A stretch of DNA of 64,000 nucleotides from Leucobacter edaphi (GTDB lineage: Bacteria; Actinomycetota; Actinomycetes; Actinomycetales; Microbacteriaceae), in assembly GCF_016522535.1 (NCBI RefSeq), contig NZ_JAEHOI010000004.1, positions 112,001 to 176,000 of the forward strand, read 5' to 3'. Both the position numbers and the translations under genes were made by a program. Each line of letters opens with the position of its first letter. Position 1 is the first letter of the stretch. A model generated the notes under the pieces. The model made no database searches. It was not told the DNA's origin and was given only the letters and a program-made list of their open reading frames with translations. Below are positions 1 to 8,602 of the stretch, in pieces.

Positions 1-49
1 CGACCGGCCGGCCCTGCGCGCCCTCCGCGACGTCGATCGCGGTCGCCAC
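1..49 (-). CDS. priA: Start of probable primosomal protein N' (PriA), partial
   Basis: A GTG codon lies 6 bases after the metK stop and opens a frame that stays open to the window edge (16 codons, beginning VATAIDVAEG). In actinobacteria priA usually follows rpoZ-metK, and the start region of a PriA-type protein would fit, but the diagnostic helicase motifs are outside the window. No clear Shine-Dalgarno sequence precedes the GTG, so translation would be coupled to metK. The assignment rests on position and is tentative. Confidence 0.35.
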   Translation of the reverse strand, partial: MATAIDVAEGAQGRPV

Positions 50-55
50 GGCGGG

Positions 56-1246
56 CTAGGCGCCCGCGGCGGCCCGCAGCTCCGCCGCGCGCGGGGTCGC
101 CTCCCAGGTGAACTCGGGCAGCTCGCGGCCGAAGTGGCCGTACGCGCTGGTCTTCGCGTAGATCGGGCGGATCAGCTGGAGGTCGCGGATGATCGCGAGC
201 GGGCGCAGGTCGAAGACCTCGCGCACTGCGGCCTCGATGCGCTCGCGCGGAACGGTCTCGGTGCCGAAAGTCTCGACGTAGAGGCCCACCGGGTGCGCGC
301 GGCCGATCGCGTACGCGACCTGGAGTTCCGCGCGCTTGGCGAGGCCCGCGCGCACGACGTGCTTCGCGACCCAGCGCATCGCGTACGCCGCCGAGCGGTC
401 CACCTTCGAGGGGTCCTTGCCGCTGAACGCGCCACCGCCGTGTCGGCTCGCGCCGCCATAGGTGTCGATGATGATCTTGCGGCCGGTGAGCCCGGCATCG
501 CCCATGGGCCCGCCGATCACGAACGGACCGGCCGGGTTGATGAAGAGATCGGCGTCGCCGCTTGCGAGCTCGACCCGCTCGAGCACGGGGCGGATGACCT
601 CGCGCTCGATCGCGGCGCGCAGCGCGGGCTGCGTGAGGTCGGCGCGGTGCTGCGTCGACAGGACGACCGCCTCGACCGACCGCGGCGTATCGCCCTCGTA
701 GCCGATCGTGACCTGGGTCTTTCCGTCCGGGCGCAGCTCCGGGATAATGCCGGCCTTGCGCACCTCGGTGAGGCGCTCCGCCATGCGGTGCGCGATCCAG
801 CTCGGCAACGGGTGCAGCTCGGGCGTCTCGTCCGTCGCATAACCGAACATGATGCCCTGATCGCCGGCGCCCTGGCGGCTCAGCTCGTCGTCGAGCGCGC
901 CCGAGCGCTCCTCGAGCGAGGAATCCACCCCGTCGGCGATGTCCGGCGACTGCTGACCGATCGACACGGACACACCGCACGAGGCCGCGTCAAAACCCAT
1001 GTCCGAGCTCGTGTACCCGATCTCGCGGACCGCCTCGCGCACAATCTGCGGGATCTCGACGTACCCGCTCGTGGAGACCTCGCCCGCGACGTGGACGAGC
1101 CCCGTGGTGACGAGCGTCTCCACGGCGACGCGGGCGCCCGGATCCTGCTGGAGCATCGCGTCAAGGATCGAATCCGAGATCCGATCACAGATCTTGTCGG
1201 GATGCCCCTCGGTGACGGACTCCGAAGTGAACTGGCGCAGCGACAC
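56..1246 (-). CDS. metK: S-adenosylmethionine synthase (methionine adenosyltransferase)
   Basis: Makes S-adenosylmethionine from methionine and ATP in the cytoplasm. The 396-residue protein has the expected length. The N-terminal GHPDKICD motif (about residues 14-21), [11 protein letters not shown] (about 126-136) and [10 protein letters not shown] (about 269-278) are the family's ATP, methionine and phosphate-binding signatures. The reading frame extends 36 codons upstream, but the GTG at 1246 is preceded by AGGAG at 5-base spacing and gives the standard N-terminus [17 protein letters not shown], so it is the likely start. It lies downstream of rpoZ, and a 13-bp-stem hairpin in the 129-base gap probably reduces or ends read-through. 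Probable priA follows. Confidence 0.97.
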   Translation of the reverse strand: MSLRQFTSESVTEGHPDKICDRISDSILDAMLQQDPGARVAVETLVTTGLVHVAGEVSTSGYVEIPQIVREAVREIGYTSSDMGFDAASCGVSVSIGQQSPDIADGVDSSLEERSGALDDELSRQGAGDQGIMFGYATDETPELHPLPSWIAHRMAERLTEVRKAGIIPELRPDGKTQVTIGYEGDTPRSVEAVVLSTQHRADLTQPALRAAIEREVIRPVLERVELASGDADLFINPAGPFVIGGPMGDAGLTGRKIIIDTYGGASRHGGGAFSGKDPSKVDRSAAYAMRWVAKHVVRAGLAKRAELQVAYAIGRAHPVGLYVETFGTETVPRERIEAAVREVFDLRPLAIIRDLQLIRPIYAKTSAYGHFGRELPEFTWEATPRAAELRAAAGA

Positions 1247-1311
1247 GGTGACTCCTAGGTGCTGGACGAACGGGAGGTCGGGTGCGGGTCGCGGAGACCC
1301 GCCGAAAACGC

Positions 1312-1350
1312 CGGTGGCGTCGGACCCATTCAGGGTATCCGACGCCACCG
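1312..1350 (-). terminator. Hairpin between rpoZ and metK
   Basis: A 13-bp perfect stem (1312-1324 with 1338-1350) is followed on the minus strand, a few bases on, by TTTT. It sits just after the rpoZ stop and before metK, so it is a terminator or attenuator for rpoZ. A second small hairpin (CGGGTC / GACCCG, about 1285-1301) lies between it and the metK ribosome binding site. I do not recognise a known SAM riboswitch fold in this leader. Confidence 0.6.
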
Positions 1351-1375
1351 ACACTGCCGCTTGTGCAGCGGAAGA

Positions 1376-1669
1376 TTACGCTTCCTCGTCGACCTCGACC
1401 TCGACGACGAGCTCCTCGCTCGCGCGGGGCTTCATGACGAGCTTGCCCTCGACGATCTCGTGGAGAGCGATCGAGAGCGGCTTATCGTCGACGGACGAAT
1501 CGACCAGCGGGCCGACGTTGTCGAACAGGTTGCCGTCGTGCAGATCGGTGTAGTAATCGTTGATCTGACGGGCGCGCTGCGACGCGAAGACGACCAGGGC
1601 GTACTTCGAATCCACCTTCTCGAGCAGATCGTCGATGGGCGGGTCGATGATGCCGTTGGGGTTGGCCAT
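1376..1669 (-). CDS. rpoZ: DNA-directed RNA polymerase omega subunit
   Basis: Small RNA polymerase subunit that helps fold and assemble beta-prime. The 97-residue product starts [16 protein letters not shown] and includes the conserved stretch [17 protein letters not shown], where the actinobacterial omega family has the same helix contacting beta-prime. It ends in an acidic tail (VEVEVDEEA). A GTG two codons upstream is also in frame but would sit only 1 base from the GAGGAG ribosome binding site. The ATG at 1669 has a 7-base spacing, so it is preferred. The metK gene follows on the same strand. Confidence 0.95.
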   Translation of the reverse strand: MANPNGIIDPPIDDLLEKVDSKYALVVFASQRARQINDYYTDLHDGNLFDNVGPLVDSSVDDKPLSIALHEIVEGKLVMKPRASEELVVEVEVDEEA

Positions 1670-1738
1670 GTGCACACTCCTCTTGTTGACCTCACTATCT
1701 TAGCCGAGGTTCCCCTGAAATGCAGACCCGCCGCCGGA

Positions 1739-2386
1739 TCAGCCGAGCAGAGACCGCACCACGACGTGTCCCCGACCACTCGTGAGCCGCGTCCACGTGA
1801 GGGAACGCGTCACGCGAACGGGCTCATCGTCGCCCAGAAACCCCATCGACTCCGCCGCGAAGGCCGCAGCGGCCGGGATCCCCGGGGCGATCTCCGCACC
1901 CCACACCGAGGCGCGCACCTTCAGCACGACGGCCTCGCCCGGATCCGCAGGCAGCGCCTCCGCCACGCGAGTAATCCCCTGCTCGGCGACCGTTCGCAGC
2001 GATCCGGCATCGATCGCCCCCGCGGCCTGCCACTCGGACACGGGCGGCAGCACCCCGGACCAGGCGGCCATCGCGGTCACGTCCGGCACATCGAGGTCGA
2101 GGCCGATGATCCCCATCCGCGCGATCCGATCGAGCAGGGACCGGCCGAGCACGGTCTCGTCGACCGGGGCTTCGGGCGCGGACGCCAGCGCGAACGCGCG
2201 CATCACGAGCACGACCGGCACCGGATCCGTGATCCCGCGCGGGGCCTGCGTGCAGCCGTACACCGCGAGCACGTCGCCGCGGGTGACGATCCGCACCTCC
2301 GGCTCGCCGACCCGTTGCAGACGTTCCAGCAGGATCCGCAGGTCGTCGCGGGTGGCGTGATCGGCGAGGCGCAGGGTTCCAGACAT
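1739..2386 (-). CDS. Conserved-type protein of unknown function
   Basis: A 215-residue protein that I do not recognise. The N-terminal part (LADHATRDDLRILLERLQRV) looks helical, followed by a beta-rich stretch (EPEVRIVTRGDVLAVYG) and an Ala/Val-rich body with no membrane segments or signal peptide. It uses the same strong GC-rich codon bias as its neighbours, so it is a real gene. The start at 2386 was chosen because the coding signal begins there, and a TAGGCT hexamer ends 7 bases upstream of the ATG with no Shine-Dalgarno sequence, suggesting a leaderless transcript. It is divergent from the thioesterase gene at 2484 and has no obvious operon partner. Confidence 0.8.
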   Translation of the reverse strand: MSGTLRLADHATRDDLRILLERLQRVGEPEVRIVTRGDVLAVYGCTQAPRGITDPVPVVLVMRAFALASAPEAPVDETVLGRSLLDRIARMGIIGLDLDVPDVTAMAAWSGVLPPVSEWQAAGAIDAGSLRTVAEQGITRVAEALPADPGEAVVLKVRASVWGAEIAPGIPAAAAFAAESMGFLGDDEPVRVTRSLTWTRLTSGRGHVVVRSLLG

Positions 2387-2387
2387 C

Positions 2388-2399
2388 GTCCCCAGCCTA
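2388..2399 (-). promoter_or_regulatory. Candidate leaderless promoter -10 (TAGGCT)
   Basis: On the minus strand TAGGCT (2399-2394) is followed by 7 bases and then the ATG of the unknown protein. No purine-rich ribosome binding site fits at normal distance. No convincing -35 is visible. The same geometry recurs at five other genes in the window. Confidence 0.4.
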
Positions 2400-2483
2400 C
2401 CCGCGCGGGACCGCGAAGGCGCGGCCGTACCGGTCATAGACTGGGGTCGACTCACCTGGTTCGACAGCCGAAGCGGAGGACAC

Positions 2484-3353
2484 ATGACCGCCACCCCCGA
2501 CCTGCTCGCGATGCTCTCCGTGCTCGACGCCGGAGCGCGCACCCGGGACGACATCCTCACGGGGCCGGCGATGCCAACGCCGCACGGCCGCTCCTTCGGC
2601 GGGCAGGTGCTCGGTCAGGCGATCGCGGCGGCAGGGACCACGGTCCCCGATGACCGTGACATTCACTCGCTTCACGGCTACTTCCTGCGCCCGGGAAACA
2701 GCGAGGAACGCATGACCTTCGAGGTCGGGCGTCTCCACGACGGCCGCTCCTTCTCGACGCGGCGCGTGCAGGCGTACCAGGACGGGCAGGAGCTGATGTC
2801 CCTCATTGCCTCGTTCCAGGAACCCGACGACGGTTTCGAGCACCAGGAGACGAGGGACCTCAGCGGAATCCCCGACCCGGAGAGCCTGCCGTCCGTGTGG
2901 GAGAAGTACGGCCACCTCGCCGACGGCGGCCGGGCATCGTGGGTGCTGAACCGCCCCTTCGACTTCCGCTACGTCGAGTCGGACATCATCCTCGACGTCG
3001 CCGAGCGCACGAACGCGCAGCGTGTCTGGCTCCGCAGCCGCGACACCTTCGACGCCCCGCAGCTCCTGCAGGCCGCCGCGCTCGGCTTCGCGAGCGACTA
3101 TCTGCTCCTGGAACCCGTTGCCCGCCAGCACGGCGTGCCGTGGGCGACCCCGGGCATGCGCGGGGCGAGCCTCGACCACGCGATGTGGTTCCACCGTCCG
3201 TTCCGGGTCGACGAGTGGCTCCTGTACGAGCTCGAATCGCCGACCTCCCAGGGCGGCCGCGGGCTCGCGACCGGGCGTTTCTACGATGCGGCCGGGAATC
3301 TTGTTGCCTCCGTTGCGCAGGAGAGCATGCTCCGGGTGCCCGGGCGAGCGTAG
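2484..3353 (+). CDS. tesB: Acyl-CoA thioesterase II (TesB type)
   Basis: Hydrolyses acyl-CoA to free acid and CoA. The 289-residue length matches the double-hotdog TesB family. The first hotdog includes RSFGGQVLGQAIAAA (about 36-50) and LHGYFLRPG (about 63-71). The second holds the putative catalytic residues: Asp231 in LDHAMWFH, Thr254/Ser255 in SPTSQGGRG, and Gln279 in VAQE. The ATG has a good GGAGG ribosome binding site 4 bases upstream. It converges on a second, single-hotdog thioesterase gene, with stop codons only 6 bases apart. The physiological substrate cannot be read from sequence. Confidence 0.93.
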   Translation: MTATPDLLAMLSVLDAGARTRDDILTGPAMPTPHGRSFGGQVLGQAIAAAGTTVPDDRDIHSLHGYFLRPGNSEERMTFEVGRLHDGRSFSTRRVQAYQDGQELMSLIASFQEPDDGFEHQETRDLSGIPDPESLPSVWEKYGHLADGGRASWVLNRPFDFRYVESDIILDVAERTNAQRVWLRSRDTFDAPQLLQAAALGFASDYLLLEPVARQHGVPWATPGMRGASLDHAMWFHRPFRVDEWLLYELESPTSQGGRGLATGRFYDAAGNLVASVAQESMLRVPGRA

Positions 3354-3359
3354 GGCCCC

Positions 3360-3827
3360 TCAGCCGCGCCGGAACACGATCGGCTCGTCCATCCACTCCG
3401 ACACCGAGGCGCGTCCCTCATCGGAGAGGCGGATCGGCCGCATGGTCGCGCCGTCAACGATCACGATGTGCGACACGGCGCGCGCCACGACCGAGCGCTC
3501 CGGCGCCGCACCGTCGACGATCTCGTAGTGCACCTCAAGGCTCGATCCGCCCAGTTTGCCGATCCACAAGTCCACGGTGATCGGGGCCTCCGAGTATTCG
3601 AGCACGCGCGTGAACTCGATCTGCTGGCTCGCCACCAGCATCTTCGGCCCCTCGGGATCGTCGCCGCGGAAATGCCGCTCCATCCCGGTCTTCTCGCGCC
3701 CGGTCCCGAGCCAGAAGGTGCGCACGCGCGCCTCCTCGAGGAACCGCGCGAAAGCGACGTTGTTGACGTGCCCGTAGGCGTCCTGATCGCCCCAGCGAAG
3801 CTCCATATCGATATGAGTACGCGCCAT
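3360..3827 (-). CDS. Acyl-CoA thioesterase, 4-hydroxybenzoyl-CoA thioesterase (YbgC-like) family
   Basis: Single-hotdog thioesterase of 155 residues. The N-terminal motif WGDQDAYGHVNN (residues 12-23) contains the catalytic Asp and the GHVNN loop of this family. The start at 3827 (MARTHIDMELRW) is preceded by GAAGGGG about 8 bases upstream. The longer open frame to 3995 is low-complexity and crosses the ettA terminator, so it was not used. In mycobacteria a thioesterase of this type also sits next to ettA and the second ssb gene, so the neighbourhood is conserved. Substrate unknown. Confidence 0.88.
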   Translation of the reverse strand: MARTHIDMELRWGDQDAYGHVNNVAFARFLEEARVRTFWLGTGREKTGMERHFRGDDPEGPKMLVASQQIEFTRVLEYSEAPITVDLWIGKLGGSSLEVHYEIVDGAAPERSVVARAVSHIVIVDGATMRPIRLSDEGRASVSEWMDEPIVFRRG

Positions 3828-3932
3828 GCGTCGGCCCCTTCCGCGAAGTGCACGGCCGCGGACCGGATCGGTTCCGCGCCGATTCGACCCTACAACCCCG
3901 AAGCGCACATGCGCGCGACGCGCGAAACGACA

Positions 3933-3983
3933 AAGCCCCCAACGGCGGCGATCCTGATCCGGATCCCGATCCGTCGGGGGCTT
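3933..3983 (-). terminator. Rho-independent-type terminator after ettA
   Basis: On the minus strand AAGCCCCCGACGG (3983-3971) pairs with CCGTTGGGGGCTT (3945-3933) and is followed by a T-rich tail (TGTCGTTT). It lies about 60 bases after the ettA stop. The loop contains the smaller palindromic run GGATCCGGATC-type sequence. Confidence 0.7.
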
Positions 3984-4044
3984 CGGCGCGTTCATGCCCG
4001 GTCAGCGGGGCATTCGCGGCGCAATTCTCGCGAAACTCGCGAAA

Positions 4045-5727
<1,683 letters not shown>

Positions 5728-5834
5728 ATGCTCTGTCGGGCGCACTGGGCGCCCCGAACTCCCTTGAAAAGTCGGTGGGTTGCAATCACCCTCTACTGTA
5801 GCCGTCCGCGGCGATCATGGACCGCCCCGTTCGA

Positions 5835-6329
5835 CTACCAGGTGATGGGGTTGGTGTTGCCGATCAGGCACGTGTCCTGGTTGGGACCGAGCGCGGGCAT
5901 ATTCTTCGTCGTGACGCTCCGATCCGCCGTCACGACCTGCCCGATCAGGCAGTCCTGACCGTAGCGGACCGAGACGAAGATGTTGTCCGCGTCGAGATTG
6001 GTTTTGGTCTTGTCGAAGCTCACCTGCATGAGCGACTTATCGAAGCCGGCGTCAATGAGCGCCGTGCTGACCGGCTGTGCCTGGACGGGCTGCTTGCCCT
6101 TCGAGAACTCTTGCAGCGTCGCGGTGAAGAACGGGAGGTTGTCCGCGGCAGATCCGCCGGGAACCAGGGCCGCCGGCTTCTCCGGCGCCGGCATCTCCGT
6201 GCGCTTCGGGGTTTCGGGTGTGGGTCCCTCGAGCAGCGCGCAGCCGGAAAGCAGCGCCATCGAGAGGATCAGAGCCGAGACTGCGCCGGTCGCGCGGATT
6301 CCGCGGCGGGTGCGAGGGAGATCGGGCAT
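5835..6329 (-). CDS. Putative lipoprotein, DUF6993-type
   Basis: A 164-residue exported lipoprotein. An Arg-rich N-terminus precedes a hydrophobic segment that ends in the lipobox LLSGC (Cys30), after which a Pro/Thr/Glu-rich linker leads to a C-terminal domain. The domain has two conserved-looking Cys (QDCLIGQV and DTCLIGNTNPITW) that could form a disulfide and matches what I recall of DUF6993 from Microbacteriaceae. Function is unknown. The ATG has no ribosome binding site but a TAGACT hexamer ends 6 bases upstream, so the mRNA may be leaderless. Divergent from ssb. Confidence 0.8.
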   Translation of the reverse strand: MPDLPRTRRGIRATGAVSALILSMALLSGCALLEGPTPETPKRTEMPAPEKPAALVPGGSAADNLPFFTATLQEFSKGKQPVQAQPVSTALIDAGFDKSLMQVSFDKTKTNLDADNIFVSVRYGQDCLIGQVVTADRSVTTKNMPALGPNQDTCLIGNTNPITW

Positions 6330-6341
6330 TGCCCCAGTCTA
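6330..6341 (-). promoter_or_regulatory. Candidate leaderless promoter -10 (TAGACT)
   Basis: On the minus strand TAGACT (6341-6336), six bases (GGGGCA), then the ATG of the lipoprotein gene. Transcription would begin at or next to the start codon. No strong -35 is seen. Confidence 0.45.
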
Positions 6342-6563
6342 TGGGCCCCGCCAAGCGTCATCTCGGGAAACTCCTCAGAGCGACCGTCGTCCACACCTTG
6401 TCGCAACCAGTCCAGGCCGAGGAGTTCTCCACCGATCGAGCGCCCGGACGGATCGCGCGGGCGCAGACCCGGCATTGTCGTGAGTGCGGGCGACACGGTC
6501 CCCGCTCAGTCACACCGCGCCGGGCGCGCACGCGTCAGGCCCAGGATCGAATGGAGCACCGGA

Positions 6564-7109
6564 ATGACCATCCCACTCAGCGTTATCGGCACCATCGCGA
6601 CCGATCCCCGGTTCGCCCGCGCCGGATCGCGCACCGCCTACTGCAGCTTCCGGATCGCCTCCCATGATCGGCGCTACGACCGCGAAAGCGGGCAGTGGGT
6701 CGACGCGGATGTGAACTGGTTCACGATCATCGCCTTCCGCGGGCTCGCCGAGCACGCGCACGCCTCGTTCGCGAAGGGCGACCGGGTGATCGTGCACGGA
6801 AGACTCCGCGTGCGCCGCTGGGAGGCCGAAGAGAAATCGGGGACGGCCGTGGAGATCGAAGCGGACGGTCTCGGACACGATCTCCGTTTCGGCACCACGA
6901 CGTTCGTCCGGCAACCCGCAAGGCTCGCCGTCGCTTCGGAACCGGCGGAGGAACGCACCCCGGCGAGCGCGCCGGAGACGGCACGGGCAATCGAACCCGG
7001 GTTCGCATCCCTCGCCGAGTCGTCGGGCACTCCCTCCGCTCCGACCAACGGATCGGACACGCAGCAGGACGAGACGACCTCGGACGGGTTCATCCCGTCG
7101 GCGGCATGA
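6564..7109 (+). CDS. Single-stranded DNA-binding protein, second-copy (SsbB-like) type
   Basis: OB-fold single-stranded DNA-binding protein of 181 residues. The OB core (about residues 1-110) has the expected strands, including YCSFRIASHDR, VNWFTIIAFRGLAEHAHASFAKGDRVIVHGRL, followed by a Pro/Ala/Glu/Ser-rich tail. The C-terminus ends DGFIPSAA instead of the acidic DDDIPF-type tip that replicative SSB uses to recruit partners, so this is more like the paralogue found beside ettA in mycobacteria than the housekeeping SSB. The ATG at 6564 has GGAG 7 bases upstream. The frame is open far upstream but that part has no coding features of its own. Confidence 0.88.
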   Translation: MTIPLSVIGTIATDPRFARAGSRTAYCSFRIASHDRRYDRESGQWVDADVNWFTIIAFRGLAEHAHASFAKGDRVIVHGRLRVRRWEAEEKSGTAVEIEADGLGHDLRFGTTTFVRQPARLAVASEPAEERTPASAPETARAIEPGFASLAESSGTPSAPTNGSDTQQDETTSDGFIPSAA

Positions 7110-7165
7110 GCGCCCGCGTGCGCTCCCGCGCCCGCGAGTCGGCGCGCGGGGGCGTCCGCACCGAC

Positions 7166-7693
7166 CTAACGCAGGTAGTCGGCGAACGCCGCTCGCACCT
7201 TGTTCACCTTGGGAACCGCCACCGCGAGGCAGTAGCCCTGCGTCGGGTTCTTCGCGAAGAAGTCCTGATGGGCCTCCTCGGCCGGGGTGATTTCCCCGAG
7301 CGGTTCGATCGTTGTCACGATCTCCCCCGGCCACCACTCCGCGGCGCGGAGCGCGGCCCCCTCGAACTCGGCGCGCTGGGCCGCGTCCGCCGGGAACATC
7401 GCCGAGCGATACTGCGTCCCGACATCGTGGCCCTGCCGGTTGAGCTGGGTGGGATCGTGCATGGTGAAAAAGGCGTCGAGGATCACCCGCGCCGGAATGA
7501 CCGCGTCGTCGAAGGTCACGGCGACCGCCTCGGCGTGGCCCGTCCGTCCCGTGCACACCTGCTCGTAGGTGGGGTGCGGGGTGCTCCCGCCCGTGTAGCA
7601 GGACAGCACCTCGCTCACGCCGCGCAACTGACGGTAGGCAGCGTCGAGGCACCAGAAGCAGCCGCCCGCGAGCACGAAGGTCTGTTCAGCCAT
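7166..7693 (-). CDS. msrA: Peptide-methionine (S)-S-oxide reductase
   Basis: Repairs oxidised methionine residues by reducing the S-epimer of methionine sulfoxide. The 175-residue protein has the active-site motif GCFWC at residues 11-15 (catalytic Cys12), followed by GVSEVLSCYTGG and HAEAVAVTFD, all characteristic of MsrA. It lacks a fused MsrB domain. The start lies 3 bases after the nadE stop, so the two genes form an operon, and MsrA is probably translated by coupling or re-initiation. Confidence 0.96.
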   Translation of the reverse strand: MAEQTFVLAGGCFWCLDAAYRQLRGVSEVLSCYTGGSTPHPTYEQVCTGRTGHAEAVAVTFDDAVIPARVILDAFFTMHDPTQLNRQGHDVGTQYRSAMFPADAAQRAEFEGAALRAAEWWPGEIVTTIEPLGEITPAEEAHQDFFAKNPTQGYCLAVAVPKVNKVRAAFADYLR

Positions 7694-7696
7694 GAG

Positions 7697-8527
7697 TCAC
7701 TTCCTCCACCACGTATCGTTCGGCCCGACGGGAAGGTGCCGCTTGTGCGCCGTCCCCCGGTAGCGCCGCTCCAGGTTCTCGGCGGCGGCGGGATCGACCG
7801 TCTCGCCACGGAGATACGCGTCGATCACCGGATAGTCGACCCCGAGGCTCGAGGCGTCCGTCTGGCCAGGCTGCCCGTCGAGCAGGTCGGCGGTCGGAAC
7901 CTTCTCCCACAGCCGCTTCGGAGCATCGAGCGCGCGCAGCATGGCGGCGCCCTGCCCCTTCGTGAGACCGGCGAGCGGCAGCACATCGGCGGCGCCATCG
8001 CCGAACTTCGTGTAGAAGCCCGTGATCGCCTCAGCCGCATGATCCGTGCCGATCACGACAAGCCCTCGCTCCCCCGCAATGGCGTACTGCGCAACCATGC
8101 GCATTCGCGCCTTCACGTTACCGCGGTTGAAATCGCTGAGCTCGTCCTGCCCGAGCGCACCGGCGACCTCCGCGGCGAGCGCCGCGACCCCCGGGGCGAT
8201 GTTGATCGTGATGGACCGATCCGGCCGAATGAAGGAGAGCGCGAGCTGCGCGTCGTCCTCGTCCTGCTGCACGCCGTGGGGCAGTCTCACGGCGATGAAC
8301 TCGGCCTCTCGGCCCGACGCGCGCAGGCGCTCGACCGCCAGCTGCGCGAGCTTTCCCCCGAGCGAGGAGTCCTGCCCGCCGGAAATACCGAGCACGAAGC
8401 CGCGGGCCGACGGGATCCCCTCGAGATACTCCGCCAGGAATGCGACTCGGCGCTCCACCTCGGCGGCCGGGTCGATCTCAGGGACGACGCCGAGGGCTTC
8501 GATGATCTCTCGCTGCAATTCGCTCAC
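7697..8527 (-). CDS. nadE: NAD synthetase, ammonia-dependent
   Basis: Last step of NAD synthesis: converts deamido-NAD to NAD using ATP and ammonia. The 276 residues match the short NadE form without the glutaminase domain. The PP-loop SGGQDSS is at residues 49-55, and [30 protein letters not shown] sequence (in the region about 160-190) is the family's second signature. It begins with GTG; TAGCAT ends 6 bases upstream and the GGGGG next to the start is too close to act as a ribosome binding site, so a leaderless mRNA is likely. msrA follows 3 bases after its stop. Confidence 0.96.
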   Translation of the reverse strand: MSELQREIIEALGVVPEIDPAAEVERRVAFLAEYLEGIPSARGFVLGISGGQDSSLGGKLAQLAVERLRASGREAEFIAVRLPHGVQQDEDDAQLALSFIRPDRSITINIAPGVAALAAEVAGALGQDELSDFNRGNVKARMRMVAQYAIAGERGLVVIGTDHAAEAITGFYTKFGDGAADVLPLAGLTKGQGAAMLRALDAPKRLWEKVPTADLLDGQPGQTDASSLGVDYPVIDAYLRGETVDPAAAENLERRYRGTAHKRHLPVGPNDTWWRK

Positions 8528-8539
8528 GCCCCCATGCTA
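8528..8539 (-). promoter_or_regulatory. Candidate leaderless promoter -10 (TAGCAT)
   Basis: On the minus strand TAGCAT (8539-8534), six bases (GGGGGC), then the GTG of nadE. The spacing matches five other candidates in this window. No good -35. Confidence 0.45.
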
Positions 8540-8602
8540 TTCGGGCCGGTGCAATACAAGGTGAGAAGTTCGCCTTCGGCGTCCCAGCACCTGCGCGGCC
8601 GG

